Source of the DNA: Acanthosepion pharaonis | Taxonomy: Eukaryota; Mollusca; Cephalopoda; Sepiida; Sepiidae | Assembly (NCBI GenBank): GCA_903632075.3 | Contig: CAHIKZ030000835.1 | Location: 62,001-126,000 of the forward strand | DNA: 64,000 bases | Direction: 5' to 3' | In this document: in pieces, positions 10,640-20,640 of the stretch | How positions within the stretch are numbered: position 1 is the first letter of the stretch | Layout: each line of letters begins with the position of its first letter | Translations under genes and position numbers: made by a program | Notes under the pieces: model-generated | The model's input: only the letters and a program-made list of their open reading frames with translations | Told to the model about the DNA's origin: nothing | Databases searched by the model: none

Positions 10640-11540
10640 TTAATTTTTATGTTTTTATTTTCTTTTCCGGACATAAATTATGTAGAAATTGTCCAAATGT
10701 TTTATATAACCAAACGCTTTCGGCTATACTTTTACCCATTATCAAGAACGATTTTATTTTTACTTTTAACTGAATGTATGGATTTTTTATGTAGGTATCT
10801 AGAGTTATAGGAATATTTTATTCGCCAAACGCGGTCAGCAGATTATGGCCGTGTACATAGACGACTGTATTGTGTGTTGGCTTCTTTTTTTATATATAAA
10901 TAACTCTTGCATTATTTTTAGTCTTTTTACAATTGGATGAGGCTATTTTTAATATCAACGAGCATGTTGCGGATAGAGTTTGGTAGATCTCCATGTGTAT
11001 TTAAATGCGAACAAATTGAGCTATGATCAGAGAGATGTAATGCGAGTCTTCTTGTTAGGCATGTTGTAGTATATCCAATATACATACTATCTAATATATT
11101 TAAGAATTTGGTTTTGTCAGGAATCCAGTTCCTGAAGGGACCTGCAAATTCGCAATTAATATTGGTTCTCTGTAATTTGGATCTTGCAGGTGAGTTATTG
11201 TTGTTGACGATGAGGTTTACAGTTTTAAATTATTTTATAGTAGATAATTTAAATTTCTTCTTTTTGGCGACCGGAGTTGTATATTTCTTACCATTTTTCT
11301 AAGAAAGTTTCACCCTGCTTATAGCTACCATGCTTTTGATTTTTGTAGAAATTTTTAATTTTATTGTTTTTATCTGTATGTTCAGTGTTGCTAGTGGTTA
11401 ACTTAAGAACTAAATCTATGAGGTAATTCAGAAAGAATTGGCAAGAAATCCATCGTCGCGAACAATTCAAATAATATACAAAAACCCCGAACCTGTTTAT
11501 GAATGAAAAGATCCTTGTTTCTATAAATTTCTGTTGCATG
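10640..11540 (-). pseudogene. Penelope-like element relic with GIY-YIG nuclease domain
   Basis: On the minus strand, 11160-10940 gives a continuous frame reading INCEFAGPFRNWIPDKTKFL, then SMYIGYTTTCLTRRLALHLS and DHSSICSHLN. The Y-I-G-x-T-T-T-x-L-x-R-R-L-x-x-H pattern is the core of the GIY-YIG endonuclease domain carried at the C-terminus of Penelope-like retroelements. Upstream (11540-11290) is a decayed frame ending KNQKHGSYKQGETFLEKW that fits the region before it. The reverse transcriptase is not seen. The flank at 10720-10760 resembles sequence near the Penelope copy at 53830. Confidence 0.7.
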
Positions 11541-11910
11541 AGTTCTTATTATTTTTACAAGCTTTCGTCTGTTCCTACAGACATCCTTAGGTATGGAATA
11601 GATTTTGTTCTTGTTTTTGATCTCAGTAATAAGAGGACAATGAAAATATATGTATAGTTGTAATCCGAAAAATGCTATTAGAAATGAGTTATTGTTTTTG
11701 GAGCGTGCTGTCGCAACGCTGAGTTTGAATTTAAATTTTACAATTTTGCGTTCTTATACAAATATGGTGATAAGTGAATTCTTTTTTACTGGTAAATTTT
11801 CTGTCAAAGTGGCATAAACTTTATTGTTCAATAATTACAGTAATGTCGCACTTATTATCCAAAAGTTGCATTTGAATCAGTTATTTTAATTTCAATAAAG
11901 GTGCAATTAA

Positions 11911-12109
11911 TTTACAAATTCATGAATTATTCATACAAAAACAAATACAAAGGTTAATGATTTAATTGGCGAGAAATCCATCGTCGCGAACAATTTTTTG
12001 TATATTTTGGGGGTTTGTATATTATTTGAATTGTTCGCGACGATGGATTTCTCGCCAATTAAATCATTAACCTTTGTATTTGTTTTTGTATGAATAATTC
12101 ATGAATTTG

Positions 12110-12113
<4 letters not shown>
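11911..12113. repeat. Perfect 85-bp inverted repeat with 33-bp spacer
   Basis: Left arm 11911-11995 and right arm 12029-12113 are exact reverse complements over all 85 bases. The spacer is 11996-12028. The inner part of the arm ('atccatcgtcgcgaacaatt') also occurs at 11446-11465 in the adjacent Penelope relic. The right arm runs straight into an (AT)n array. Confidence 0.97.
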
Positions 12114-12152
<39 letters not shown>

Positions 12153-12157
12153 CTTTA

Positions 12158-12227
<70 letters not shown>

Positions 12228-12229
12228 GG
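12113..12229. repeat. Microsatellites (AT)n, (AT)n, (GA)n
   Basis: Two AT runs (12113-12148 and 12160-12195) are separated by 11 bp and followed by a GA tract. Confidence 0.96.
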
Positions 12230-12299
12230 GATTTGAAATATATTAACAGAGACAGTAATACAAACATATACAAACGAGAGTGTTACAGCAAGAATGTTC

Positions 12300-12450
12300 G
12301 GTCTGACTTTTTTCCTTATTTTCTTCTTTTTTCCTACTTACGTTTCTTTATTTTTTCTGTCCTTTTTTTCTTTCTTTCATTTCATTTGACTCTTTCACTA
12401 TTTTCTGTCTTTCAGTTTCTCTTTCTTTCTATGTATTCTTTTTATCTTTT

Positions 12451-12481
<31 letters not shown>

Positions 12482-12490
12482 CATATCCGG
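12300..12490. repeat. Pyrimidine-rich tract with (CTTT)n
   Basis: T/C-rich sequence ends in a regular CTTT array at about 12445-12480. A 50-bp piece just before it (12240-12295, 'acagcaagaatgttcggtct') recurs at 37350-37415, so a dispersed repeat ends here. From 12500 to 12890 no repeat or domain was recognised. Confidence 0.85.
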
Positions 12491-13089
12491 TGTCCTTCCA
12501 AGATATTATTGACTTTATAGGTATCACCTCTCTGCTATACTGACACTTTACTGTTCCACTGAACCGATGTATTTCCTGAAGAAGGTAACCGGATATAGGA
12601 CGGAAGATTGTGTTGCACCAAATCTCACAAAATGAGGAGGAGCCGTGTACCTAGGCATTTGGCATTCTCGTCTTTTATCTGGATTTAAATACCGACCACA
12701 TGCGCCATCAGGAAATAAACCATAGAACAGGCGATTAGATTTACACAGCTTGGCGTAGTTTGACACTAACCGACATTGTGAGAGAAAATAATATAATTGC
12801 TGTCAATTTTCCAAAAACAGAATATCTGCATCGAAAATTAGAATTTAAATCCAAACATTCTGTTTATTAGGTTGACCCATAAACAATTTTCGGTCTTGAT
12901 TATAAAAAAAAACCCGCTTGGTTTGTTTCGCTAAGAGCGTGTGGAACCCAGACTTACTGACTTTGTGTATCTTTCCAAAGTGTCAGCACATAGTAGATTA
13001 TGGTGTCTGTCTACATCGCTGAGATGAGGTATTATGATTATTTGCATTATTCGAACTGTTATCCTCATCTTCATTGCCATATTCGCAAT

Positions 13090-13390
13090 GTTTCCTCACG
13101 GACACATGACCCAGTGGATAAAGGTGTTGGTTAGAGTTGTGAGTTCAATACCAGACCACAGCAGTGGTGAATCAAAAAAAAAAAGATGTTGAGTTAAAGG
13201 GAAATAACTAAGACATCCGGAAGAGGTATGACACATGGAACTAGAACAATCTACACCGATGGACGAAATAAAGGGCTCGGTTCGAAATTCCAATCACTTG
13301 AAGAAGGCCGGAGCGTACAACGATCGAAACGTCGTGAATATGACAATAAAATTGAGGACAATAGCCCGAATAATGTAAATAAATTATTGT
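13090..13390 (+). repeat. tRNA-derived SINE with distinct 3' region
   Basis: An A-box-like 'tgacccagtggataaaggtg' and B-box-like 'gtgagttcaataccagacc' form a tRNA-like head at 13105-13160. Downstream is 'gaagaaggccggagcgtaca' and 'gatcgaaacgtcgtgaatat', a motif common near invertebrate retroelements. Confidence 0.6.
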
Positions 13391-13404
13391 GTGTTTAGCA
13401 TTAG

Positions 13405-13585
13405 GAGTAGAAAGGTTCGCCACACCTCGGTCTTTTGAACCGGAGCAGAGGTTTAACCTTTGTTCCCTGTTTAGGATTCGGTTTCGGGTTCCTTCTAAAG
13501 TATTTTTCATTCTGTTTAACTCCCAGTAGTCTCCTTGCATCTTAGTGGCATTATCACCTTGCTAGGAGTGAATTGATTAAAAAAG
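13405..13585 (+). repeat. Short interspersed repeat, monomer
   Basis: A single unit with 'tgtttaggattcggtttcgg' closes with 'ggcattatcaccttgctagg' and 'agtgaattgattaaaaaa', the tail shared with the CR1/L2-like LINE. Confidence 0.75.
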
Positions 13586-13744
13586 ATATCCTGAGTATTT
13601 TGCCGACAATCGCCTTTTACTAATGACTTTAAAGTTTTTTCGTCAAAGTCTGATGAACGCCCTGGTCCAGGTTCAACTCCCAATGACCTTTATCAACGAG
13701 GTTTTTTTTTTTCTTTTTTTTTGTTAACCAATTTCGTACTTGCT

Positions 13745-13910
13745 GCTTACGGCCATATCACGTTAAAACACCGGTTCCGTACGATCAGCAAAGTTAAGCA
13801 ACGTTGAGCCTGTTCAGTATCAAGATGGGTGACAGATTGGGATTACTAGGTATTGTTAACTTGGATGTGCGAGTTGCATAATGGATAACGACTTGAAATT
13901 GTTAATCTTG
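13745..13910 (+). repeat. 5S rRNA/tRNA chimeric SINE, truncated first unit of a dimer
   Basis: The unit begins 'gcttacggcc', has 5S box A-like 'aagttaagcaacgttgagcc' and box C-like 'gatgggtgac', then passes into a tRNA-like A-box ('gttgcataatggataacgac'). It stops before the B-box, exactly where the next unit starts. 5S homology is clear, but the sequence is too diverged to be functional 5S rRNA. Confidence 0.8.
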
Positions 13911-14235
13911 GCTTACGGCCACATCACCTCGAAACACCGATTCCCATACGGTCACCGAAGTTAAGCAACGTCGAGTCTGGACAAAACCTAGATGGGTATG
14001 GGAATACCAGGTGCTGTAGGCTTGGATGCACGGGTGATGTAATGGATAACGACTCGAAATTTTTAATCGAAGAATCGTGTTCTAATTCCAGTCGGGTTCA
14101 TTATATTCATTTACTGGCAAATGAAAAAGGCATGAATCCAACTTTTCTCTCTCCAGCTTTGGGTTAATTAGTAACAGTTGCATCACTAAGCCATTATTAT
14201 GCCCGCAAAATTATTACAATCTGAAAAAAAAAGCA
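13911..14235 (+). repeat. Full 5S rRNA/tRNA chimeric SINE with core and tail
   Basis: Four parts occur in order. A 5S-like head (13911-14025) includes 'ccgaagttaagcaacgtcga' and 'gggaataccaggtgctgtag'. A tRNA-like segment follows, with 'ggtgatgtaatggataacga' (A-box) and 'gttctaattccagtcgggtt' (B-box). Next is a core with 'ctccagctttgggttaatta'. The tail ends 'aagccattattat' and an A-run. Chimeric 5S-tRNA SINEs are known (AmnSINE1/Deu-type in vertebrates). This one is recognised by structure; membership of that superfamily is not shown. Confidence 0.85.
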
Positions 14236-14239
14236 TAAA

Positions 14240-14620
14240 AATATTTTCCTGTTTTAAATAACCTGCAAAAGCCCTAAAAAAATAAACCGAGTCGAATCGA
14301 ATCGTAGATGCTGATCAGTTATCAGACATTGACCATGAAACAATAGGGTGCACAAAAGTGGTGCACAAAGCATCACGTAGTAAAAAGTGATTATTATTTC
14401 ACACTGCAATGGGCTCTTGTATAATTTTCTCAATGTTGCAACCCTTTTCTCGCCTGATCCCTTGAATATCAACGGAAAACTAACGTACGACACATGTAAG
14501 TAGAATTTCATTTATTTTGTATATTGTAAGACAGTTCTATTTCTTTTTCGACTGTTATCAAATTATAATTTTATGTTTGTTAAAGTTAAATAAAGTTTGA
14601 TTTGAAGCATAAATCTGGTA
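14240..14620 (+). other. Possible transposon or gene 3' end with AATAAA signal
   Basis: A short open stretch reads VDADQLSDIDHETIGCTKVV followed by HKASRSKK and stop at about 14305-14390. An AATAAA lies at 14589-14594. No domain is recognised. It could be the 3' end of a DNA transposon or a host exon. Confidence 0.25.
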
Positions 14621-15139
14621 TCAGAGTGATTTCGTTTTTCTAATCTTCGTTGTCACAATTTACCCCACCATGTTACATTATACCCCACTGCCTGTTACGT
14701 AATGCAACATTTGACAATTTCCTTTTTTTTTTTTTTCAAGTCCTTAAATTGAAATGACATCCGGAATAACTCTTCATCATAATGTTCACTTAACTCCAAT
14801 GTTCATGTACAGCATAAATAACCGTGTTTGTCTTTAATTATAGGATCGGGAGGATAATTTGAAAAAACAAAAAAAAAGGGGTTTATTATTTTTGCCCGGC
14901 TTTAACCGACATATTTTTCTCGCTGTCTCATAATGTTATTCCTTTTCCCGAACGCCCATAAAAAAATTATGGGATGTAAATGCAATTTCAATCCCTCTAT
15001 TGGTGGGGTTCAAAAATGGATTCTTTTATCCACCGTGTACGCTGCCACTACCATACAAAAACTAAAGTATGTTAGTGCACTCCAAATTTATTCTTAACTG
15101 CCACGTATGATTAGTAGTTAGGATGATACATTCATCATT

Positions 15140-15640
15140 ATCATCCTGGGTAAGACGATAAACTACATCCAGCAGCAATACCTCTGATTGAAAGATTTCA
15201 AATTTTGATTGAACTACTGTTGTTCTCAGGTTCACTCTAACCTGTGGTGGTAGCACCTGTTAGGGCTCCATCTATGGGAAAATAGTGAAATCCAAAACAA
15301 AAATCAACAGGTCATTTTTATAGTAAAATAACTAAGAATATATTTTTATAGCAAAATGGCAATCAATGCAACGCTAAAAAATATAAAAATACATTTTTAT
15401 AAAAAAAATTTACTAGCGATAAATTTTTAGATTAAAAAAAAATTAACGACAATATTTTTTGTAGCAAAATGGCCGCAATACATTTTTAAAAATACCAACA
15501 TTACATTTTATCATCTACAAACTATATATCTAACCCTGAAAATATAAAATTATGTAAAAAAAAAAAAAGAGATTTCGACATTAAATAACCCACAGAGGTG
15601 TTGATATGCCACTAAACAAAATCAACCACCACATTCGGCA
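15140..15640 (+). repeat. Dispersed repeat family X, plus-strand copy
   Basis: The head 'gacgataaactacatccagc' and 'ggtggtagcacctgttaggg' is followed by an AT-rich middle with repeated 'aatacatttt' units, and the tail 'attaaataacccacagaggt'. The tail 'aacaaaatcaacca' abuts the 5S-like block that follows. Confidence 0.7.
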
Positions 15641-15665
15641 TTACAACTGGTTCTTAAAAACGGAA

Positions 15666-15772
15666 GGTTTATGGCCACATTACGCTGAAAAACCGGTTCC
15701 CATACGATTACCGAAGTTAAGCAACATTGAGTCTGGTTAGTACTTAGATGGTGGACGACATTCAGTGTTTGG
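15666..15772 (+). repeat. 5S rRNA-like head without tRNA part
   Basis: 'cgattaccgaagttaagcaa' and 'ggttagtacttagatggtgg' match the 5S-like head of the chimeric SINEs. After 15772 the sequence returns to family X ('ggttggttaatttctatagc'), so the 5S piece sits inside family X material. Confidence 0.7.
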
Positions 15773-15960
15773 TTGGTTAATTTCTATAGCAAAATGACCA
15801 ACAGTACATTTTAAGTGTAGTTGATGGCATACAACTGTTTAAAATATATTTATGAAGCCATAAAATTATGTTCAAAATATTTAGATTTCAGCATTAAATA
15901 ACCCATAGAGGTGTTGATATGCCGCTAAACAAAATCAACCAACCAATCCAAAAGGAAAAT
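15773..15960 (+). repeat. Family X tail segment
   Basis: It contains 'aaaatgaccaacagtacatt' and the tail 'ataacccatagaggtgttga' and 'aacaaaatcaaccaaccaat'. It probably completes the copy starting at 15140, interrupted by the 5S-like head. Confidence 0.6.
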
Positions 15961-16030
15961 TAATTAAAACTTGATGTCCTGTTGAGTGCGGATCTCCTCT
16001 TTGTTGTTCATGACTCCGGCCGCACGGGTA

Positions 16031-16170
16031 TAGTGATTTTCCAAGCGTAGCTTAGATGTGGCACAAGGCCAAAAGTAGGAGGCACCCTGTGAAGATCGAA
16101 CTTACTACTCAGTCGATAATTGTTCTAGCGAGACAAGCTTTCTAACCATTACACCGTCTCGAGGTACCCT
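16031..16170 (-). repeat. Short tRNA-derived SINE
   Basis: The reverse complement has 'cggtgtaatggttagaaagc' (A-box), 'aagttcgatcttcacagggt' (B-box region) and 'catctaagctacgcttggaa'. It belongs to the same family as 4159-4288. Confidence 0.8.
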
Positions 16171-16589
16171 TGGCCGGCCGAGTATATGCACTTCCACACA
16201 GCGGCTGGTACACCGGCCGCTTGGGTGCAGAGGCGTAACAAAATAAATTCAATCACCGCTCACTCACACCAATAGGATAATTAGAACCCTCTCAGCCACA
16301 AATGGAGACATTGATCCAGATTAAGTTAGTAAAACACTAGATCATACTATAAAAGAGGAGGAGGGTTGTTTTTCCACTGGTCTTGTAAGTAGGGGTGGCC
16401 GCTCTCTTTGAAAATCAGCATTTCCACATTTTGGCTTTTATCTGTGATCGAACACTGGAGTCAGTGGAATATACGTGAAAACTTCAACCAACATATTCAT
16501 GGAACTATCTGAAAAAAAAAGCTTGTTATTTCATGTAAATCCAGTACTTTTTCGGTAAAGATTTGATCTTGCAAACTTTGCACACTTAC

Positions 16590-16763
16590 ACAACCAAGCA
16601 TAATTTCATATTTGGCTGTACTCAGTACAAACATACAAGCAAAGTATCGTCGATTTCTTTCCATCGCAAATGCCTTAAGTATTACTGACAACACAGAAAA
16701 ACATGTTATAATGACAAGGTTCGACCAATTTTCCACCTGCCTGAATTGCTCTCCAACGCCCAT
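16590..16763 (-). CDS. Candidate first coding exon, membrane-segment protein, unknown family
   Basis: From an ATG at 16763-16761 in good context (A at -3, G at +4), the minus strand encodes 58 residues beginning MGVGEQFRQVENWSNL and ending AKYEIMLGC. It then meets a strong donor GTAAGT at 16589-16584, in phase 0. Residues about 14-35 (SNLVIITCFSVLSVILKAFA) form a likely membrane or buried helix. No repeat copy of this sequence occurs elsewhere in the window. Promoter-like motifs lie 135-190 bp upstream. The open frame continues past the donor to 16497, so a single-exon reading is possible. The family is not recognised, and no downstream exon was identified in this window. Confidence 0.4.
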
Positions 16764-16859
16764 TTTTATTTCTTTTTCCTCCGACTCATCTGTGGGCTTC
16801 ACACTCTTTCCTTGTTCAGTACATGCAGCCCCCAGCCATGTTGATTTTCCGTTTCATTA

Positions 16860-16950
16860 ACCATTTTGGAGAAGGTAAACAACAAAAAGTGTTTTTTTGC
16901 GCATGCGTGACTTTTAGTCATTTTTGCTAGCAAAGTTTGCGCGCAAAAAC
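16860..16950 (-). promoter_or_regulatory. Promoter-like block with E2F-like and NRF1-like motifs
   Basis: A palindromic E2F-like TTTGCGCGCAAAAA occupies 16936-16949 and an NRF1-like TGCGCATGCGTGA 16898-16910. Both lie upstream of the ATG of the candidate exon at 16763. The block is GC- and CpG-richer than its surroundings. A short upstream open frame starts at 16860. Use as a promoter is inference. Confidence 0.35.
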
Positions 16951-17091
16951 ATTGCCGCTCAAACACCAAAACAAATTTACCGCAACTGCTTAAACTCTTG
17001 CAAAGGCTTGCAAGTTGAAACTTCATAATCGAGTGTAGGCTGTAAACTAGTCTATCGCCTGAACCGAACTGGTGAAGGTCTGTTTCCAAGC

Positions 17092-17092
<1 letters not shown>

Positions 17093-17149
<57 letters not shown>
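17093..17149. repeat. (CA)n microsatellite
   Basis: Uninterrupted CA dinucleotide run. Confidence 0.98.
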
Positions 17150-17153
<4 letters not shown>

Positions 17154-17414
17154 AAATGAATAAGAAAGCTGTTTTTTTCTTCGTCGTTAGACATGTATCA
17201 ATAAAATCCATGATTATCTACGCTACCTTCTCTGTGTGCCGTGACCCTTCATGTCGTAGGTGATCATGGCTCTTCACAATTTCCTGTCCTTTTTAGCACT
17301 TAATAGATTTTGTGATTTCGCTGTCTCCCCTAAATCTTGTTCCGCCATACATTTACTGAAGTTCGCCCGGTAGATTTTGACTTGTGTTCTTCTGTCACTC
17401 TTGCCTGCAATTTG

Positions 17415-17549
17415 GGTTCCTCGTCGTGGTGCAATGGTTAGCAAGCTTATTTCGCTACATCAGTTACGACTGAAAAGTGAGTTCGATCCTCACTAGGTAC
17501 GCCATACTTTCGGCCTTGTGCCACATCTAAGTTACGCTTAGAAAATCTG
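17415..17549 (+). repeat. Short tRNA-derived SINE
   Basis: The A-box region 'cgtggtgcaatggttagcaa', the B-box 'gtgagttcgatcctcactag' and the tail 'cttgtgccacatctaagtta' are all well preserved. Among the copies here this is the only one on the plus strand. Confidence 0.85.
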
Positions 17550-17619
17550 TCCTGTGAGTATCAAAATTTCCAGGCCCTCTTTCCTCATTATATGCGATAG
17601 AAATTTCAACTATAACTTC

Positions 17620-17940
17620 CTCATATTATGTATATGTCTTTTTTGTTTCCATTTACCCTAAAGCTTCGTTGTTGCTCGCATATTTGATCCATAGTATTCT
17701 CAGCATCCTTCTGTAGAACCACATTTCTGTTGCTTCTTGTCCAGCATTCACGGTCATATAGGAGGACTGATATTATATAACAGTTCGGTACTCTTTTCGT
17801 TGTTTCTAACGAGATTTTCCTGTTTCTTAATACTTTCATTAGCTTTCGGAAGGCATCTTTCGCTATTCCAATGTGACTCCGGATTTCAGTGTCACATTTT
17901 TCCATCTTCTAAGTTTACTGAAAAATAAATCTTACTTTTT
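17620..17940 (-). pseudogene. LINE ORF2 C-terminal fragment
   Basis: The minus strand reads EKCDTEIRSHIGIAKDAFRK, then LRNRKISLETTKRVPNCYII, SVLLYDRECWT, and a damaged DAENTMDQICEQQRSF. It is one uninterrupted frame of about 90 residues, making it the cleanest copy of this LINE segment here. The upstream reverse transcriptase core is missing, so the copy is truncated. Confidence 0.8.
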
Positions 17941-18044
17941 TAGCAAAGTTCACACAGCCCAAGTCCCAAGAGCCACTCCAAGTAGAGATTTCCTGAATGA
18001 GGTGCGTGATATAAATGTAAATGTAGGAAGTGAACATTACAAGG

Positions 18045-18120
18045 TTGGTTGGTTGATTTTGTTTAGCAGCTTGTCACCCTCTATGTGTTATTAATTCCGA
18101 AATCTATATATTTTGTACGA
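18045..18120 (-). repeat. Family X tail, minus strand
   Basis: The reverse complement ends 'aacaaaatcaaccaaccaac', as in 15773-15960. It abuts the 3' tail of a chimeric SINE. Confidence 0.55.
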
Positions 18121-18425
18121 ATTTTTTCGATAATAATGGTTTAATGATACATGTCTTACTAATTAACCCATAGCTGGGGGGAGGTGGTTTTTCCAAGGGT
18201 ATTTGCGCGTAAGTGAATATAATGAACCCGACTGGAATTGGAACTCCGCTCTCTGATTAATAATTCCGAGCCATTATCTATTACGCCACCCGCACATCCA
18301 ATATTACAATACCTTCTCTTACCAAGCAGTCACCCATCTAGGTACTGTCCAAACTTGATATTGCTTAACTTCGGTGATCGTACAGGAACCGGTGTTTCAA
18401 CGTGATGTGACTGTAAGCCAAGGTT
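18121..18425 (-). repeat. Full 5S rRNA/tRNA chimeric SINE
   Basis: The reverse complement repeats the full order of 13911-14235: head 'cttacagtcacatcacgttg' with 'gatcaccgaagttaagcaat' and 'tacctagatgggtgactgct'; tRNA part 'gggtggcgtaatagataatg' and 'gttccaattccagtcgggtt'; core 'cccagctatgggttaattag'; tail 'aaaccattattatcg'. An independent second full copy makes the chimeric structure convincing. Confidence 0.88.
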
Positions 18426-18448
18426 ACAAGAATATATGGGATAGTTAA

Positions 18449-18709
18449 CTATTTACCCTGAAGAGGTAATATTCTGAAAAACACCCACGCGGGAGCAAGT
18501 TCCGCAAAGTAGCGATTCTGATGAAAAAGCTTACGTAACGAATCAGGGCGATTCAGCTCTGTGTATGTAGCAAGGTGGGTCATAGATGTAAAGGTCTGGG
18601 CTGATGGCATAAAGAATAAAAATGGAAATTCGTCGTAATATTTGCCATGCTCCTGATACTTTTCGTAGAGCAAATACGAAGAAATTTTTGGCATTCCAAT
18701 TAATTCCAC
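18449..18709 (-). other. Unrecognised open frame next to the SINE
   Basis: An 86-residue frame begins MELIGMPKISSYLLYEKYQE, contains MTHLATYTELNRPDSLRKLF and ends AWVFFRILPLQGK. Residue composition is protein-like, with no homopolymers. It could be a decayed mobile-element frame or an exon. An acceptor-like 'ttttag' precedes it, but the pyrimidine tract is weak. Confidence 0.2.
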
Positions 18710-20640
18710 CTAAAATTTCTCAACAGGAAATCTACTTACTTTCCAGTTTGACATTCTAATTATTTTCTGAAATTCTTCAATATGTAAAAAAGAACATTTC
18801 TAATAGCAAAAAAAAAAAAAACATATTTCACTAATTAATAATCGCAGTCATATTTTATTTCAGATCGGATATTTCAGAATATTCCGATTACGTAAACAAT
18901 TTCGCTTTTCTTTCTTTTTTTTCTAAATTATTTTAATTTTTCAATAGTTGTTTGAAACAAAATATTTTTCAAAATAACAAAATATAGCCCGAAGAATATC
19001 AGACATTGAACCTAAGAAATTCTAGTCCATTCTTTGGTTATGATGGTACAAAGACTTGCTCAACATCTGCAGGCATATATTTCTGGCATTTTCGTTGAAA
19101 GGGCGATCTCTTTCACAAAATAAAATCTACCTTAAATTCATTGCTTTTTTTTTTCTTTCTTTCTTTTTCAATTTGTTGGTAAGATTAGAGAAAAAAATGC
19201 ATACACAGGCGATTAAGTTTCACAAGTCTGACCTTTAAGGGATATAATTCTCTAAATTGCTTAAAAATAAAACAGTAAGAAAAGAAAAAGAAAAGAATAG
19301 TATATTTCTACCAACCAAAACTCAAAGGAAGGCTAGTAAACCTAGTTGGATGAATAGGGATCAGCGTGGACGAAGATGAGCAATTTACCCGGTCGCGTGA
19401 AACTCGAAGCGGAAGTATCCGGTGTTGATTTGTGGGGAAGAGTTACAGTGTCACAACGACAGAGAAGATTGAATTTCTTTCATACACGTTACTTTAAAAT
19501 ATGACAAGTTTGAAAAATGAAATTTCCGCTTCGGATCAAATCATGAAAAACAGAAACACAAAGTATTTGCTAAAAGGGTCCTCTTAGAGATTTTTTTCTC
19601 TCCTCGCTGGTTCGGGTTCAGATAAAAAAAAATGAAAATTTTAACGACTGATTTTTAAAACACTTGAAGAATCGATGCAACATATCTCTTCAAATAATTC
19701 CCCCAGTTTGCTCTTAAACCAGATTAGCTTACTAATTATCTATCAGTCCCCATCTCTAGGTTGAGTAACGTGCTTCTTTTACATCCACTATCTTTTACAA
19801 CCCCAGTGTTCTACCCTAAACAGTGTCGGTACAAGGGTCTCGTACCCCCACCAATGTAAGTATTCCTCCAAAATCTATCATACGCCCCCCACTCTACTAC
19901 ATCTCTATTATCCTAAGTTAGTATTCATAAATAATACAAATTTTATTGTAACCTAATTATGTACAATAATGGATCCTATGCAATATGGGTGACCAATTCA
20001 ACTAGAAATATTGAAAATAAATACAATGTATCTACAAATTAGAGACATGTCATAATAGATCATTCTATCTTAAATAAATCAACAATGTTTTGCGGCAATT
20101 TTTAACAACAAATTCAGATTTTTCTTGTTAAATATTAGGTAAGTTTAACACATTCAACATTATGGATAAAAAATAGTGATAGTTTTTTGGGGGTTTTTTT
20201 CCGAGACATTCACAGGTTTTGACAAAAAACCAAAAAACAGAACCCAAGATAATTTGTTTTTCAATTTAATAGTCATTTATACTGTGTTCAATTGATAACG
20301 TATATAAATATAGGTAGAAAAAAATCAAATGATGATTAGGTGACGAGAGGCACAAAGCACTTCTCGGAGCCCCGCTCAAACTTGCCACACTCTGGTCTTA
20401 GGGTTCTGGGATTGTAAGCACTTTCCCTGGCTCTAGATATTTATCAGTATATGAATGCTGAATTTCTAGGCAAATTTTCCTCACGGGTAACACTGGTACA
20501 ACATAAACGTATTATACTAGGTATAATTCAATACTTCGCTAAAAAAAAAAGAGTATACCTTGATGAAATAAAGGCCCTAAACTTGATTAAACAATTTTTT
20601 CATCGTCTAAATAATGAAAGACCAAAGTATTTTTTTAATT
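18710..20640. other. AT-rich stretch without recognised features
   Basis: Homopolymer-rich and AT-rich. A less AT-rich patch at 19330-19560 ('gtcgcgtgaaactcgaagcg') has no assigned function. No coding or RNA gene is supported. Confidence 0.6.

Noticed and set aside
12548..12766. A 72-residue minus-strand open frame as a gene
   Set aside because: No domain, no splice signals, no conservation evidence, and length within chance expectation.
13911..14030. A genuine 5S rRNA gene
   Set aside because: Homology is clear only in blocks. The sequence continues into a tRNA-like part and a SINE tail, and copies are dispersed in both orientations.
17415..17490. A functional tRNA gene
   Set aside because: A- and B-boxes are present, but the acceptor and anticodon stems do not pair and the same 130-bp unit recurs with a fixed non-tRNA tail.
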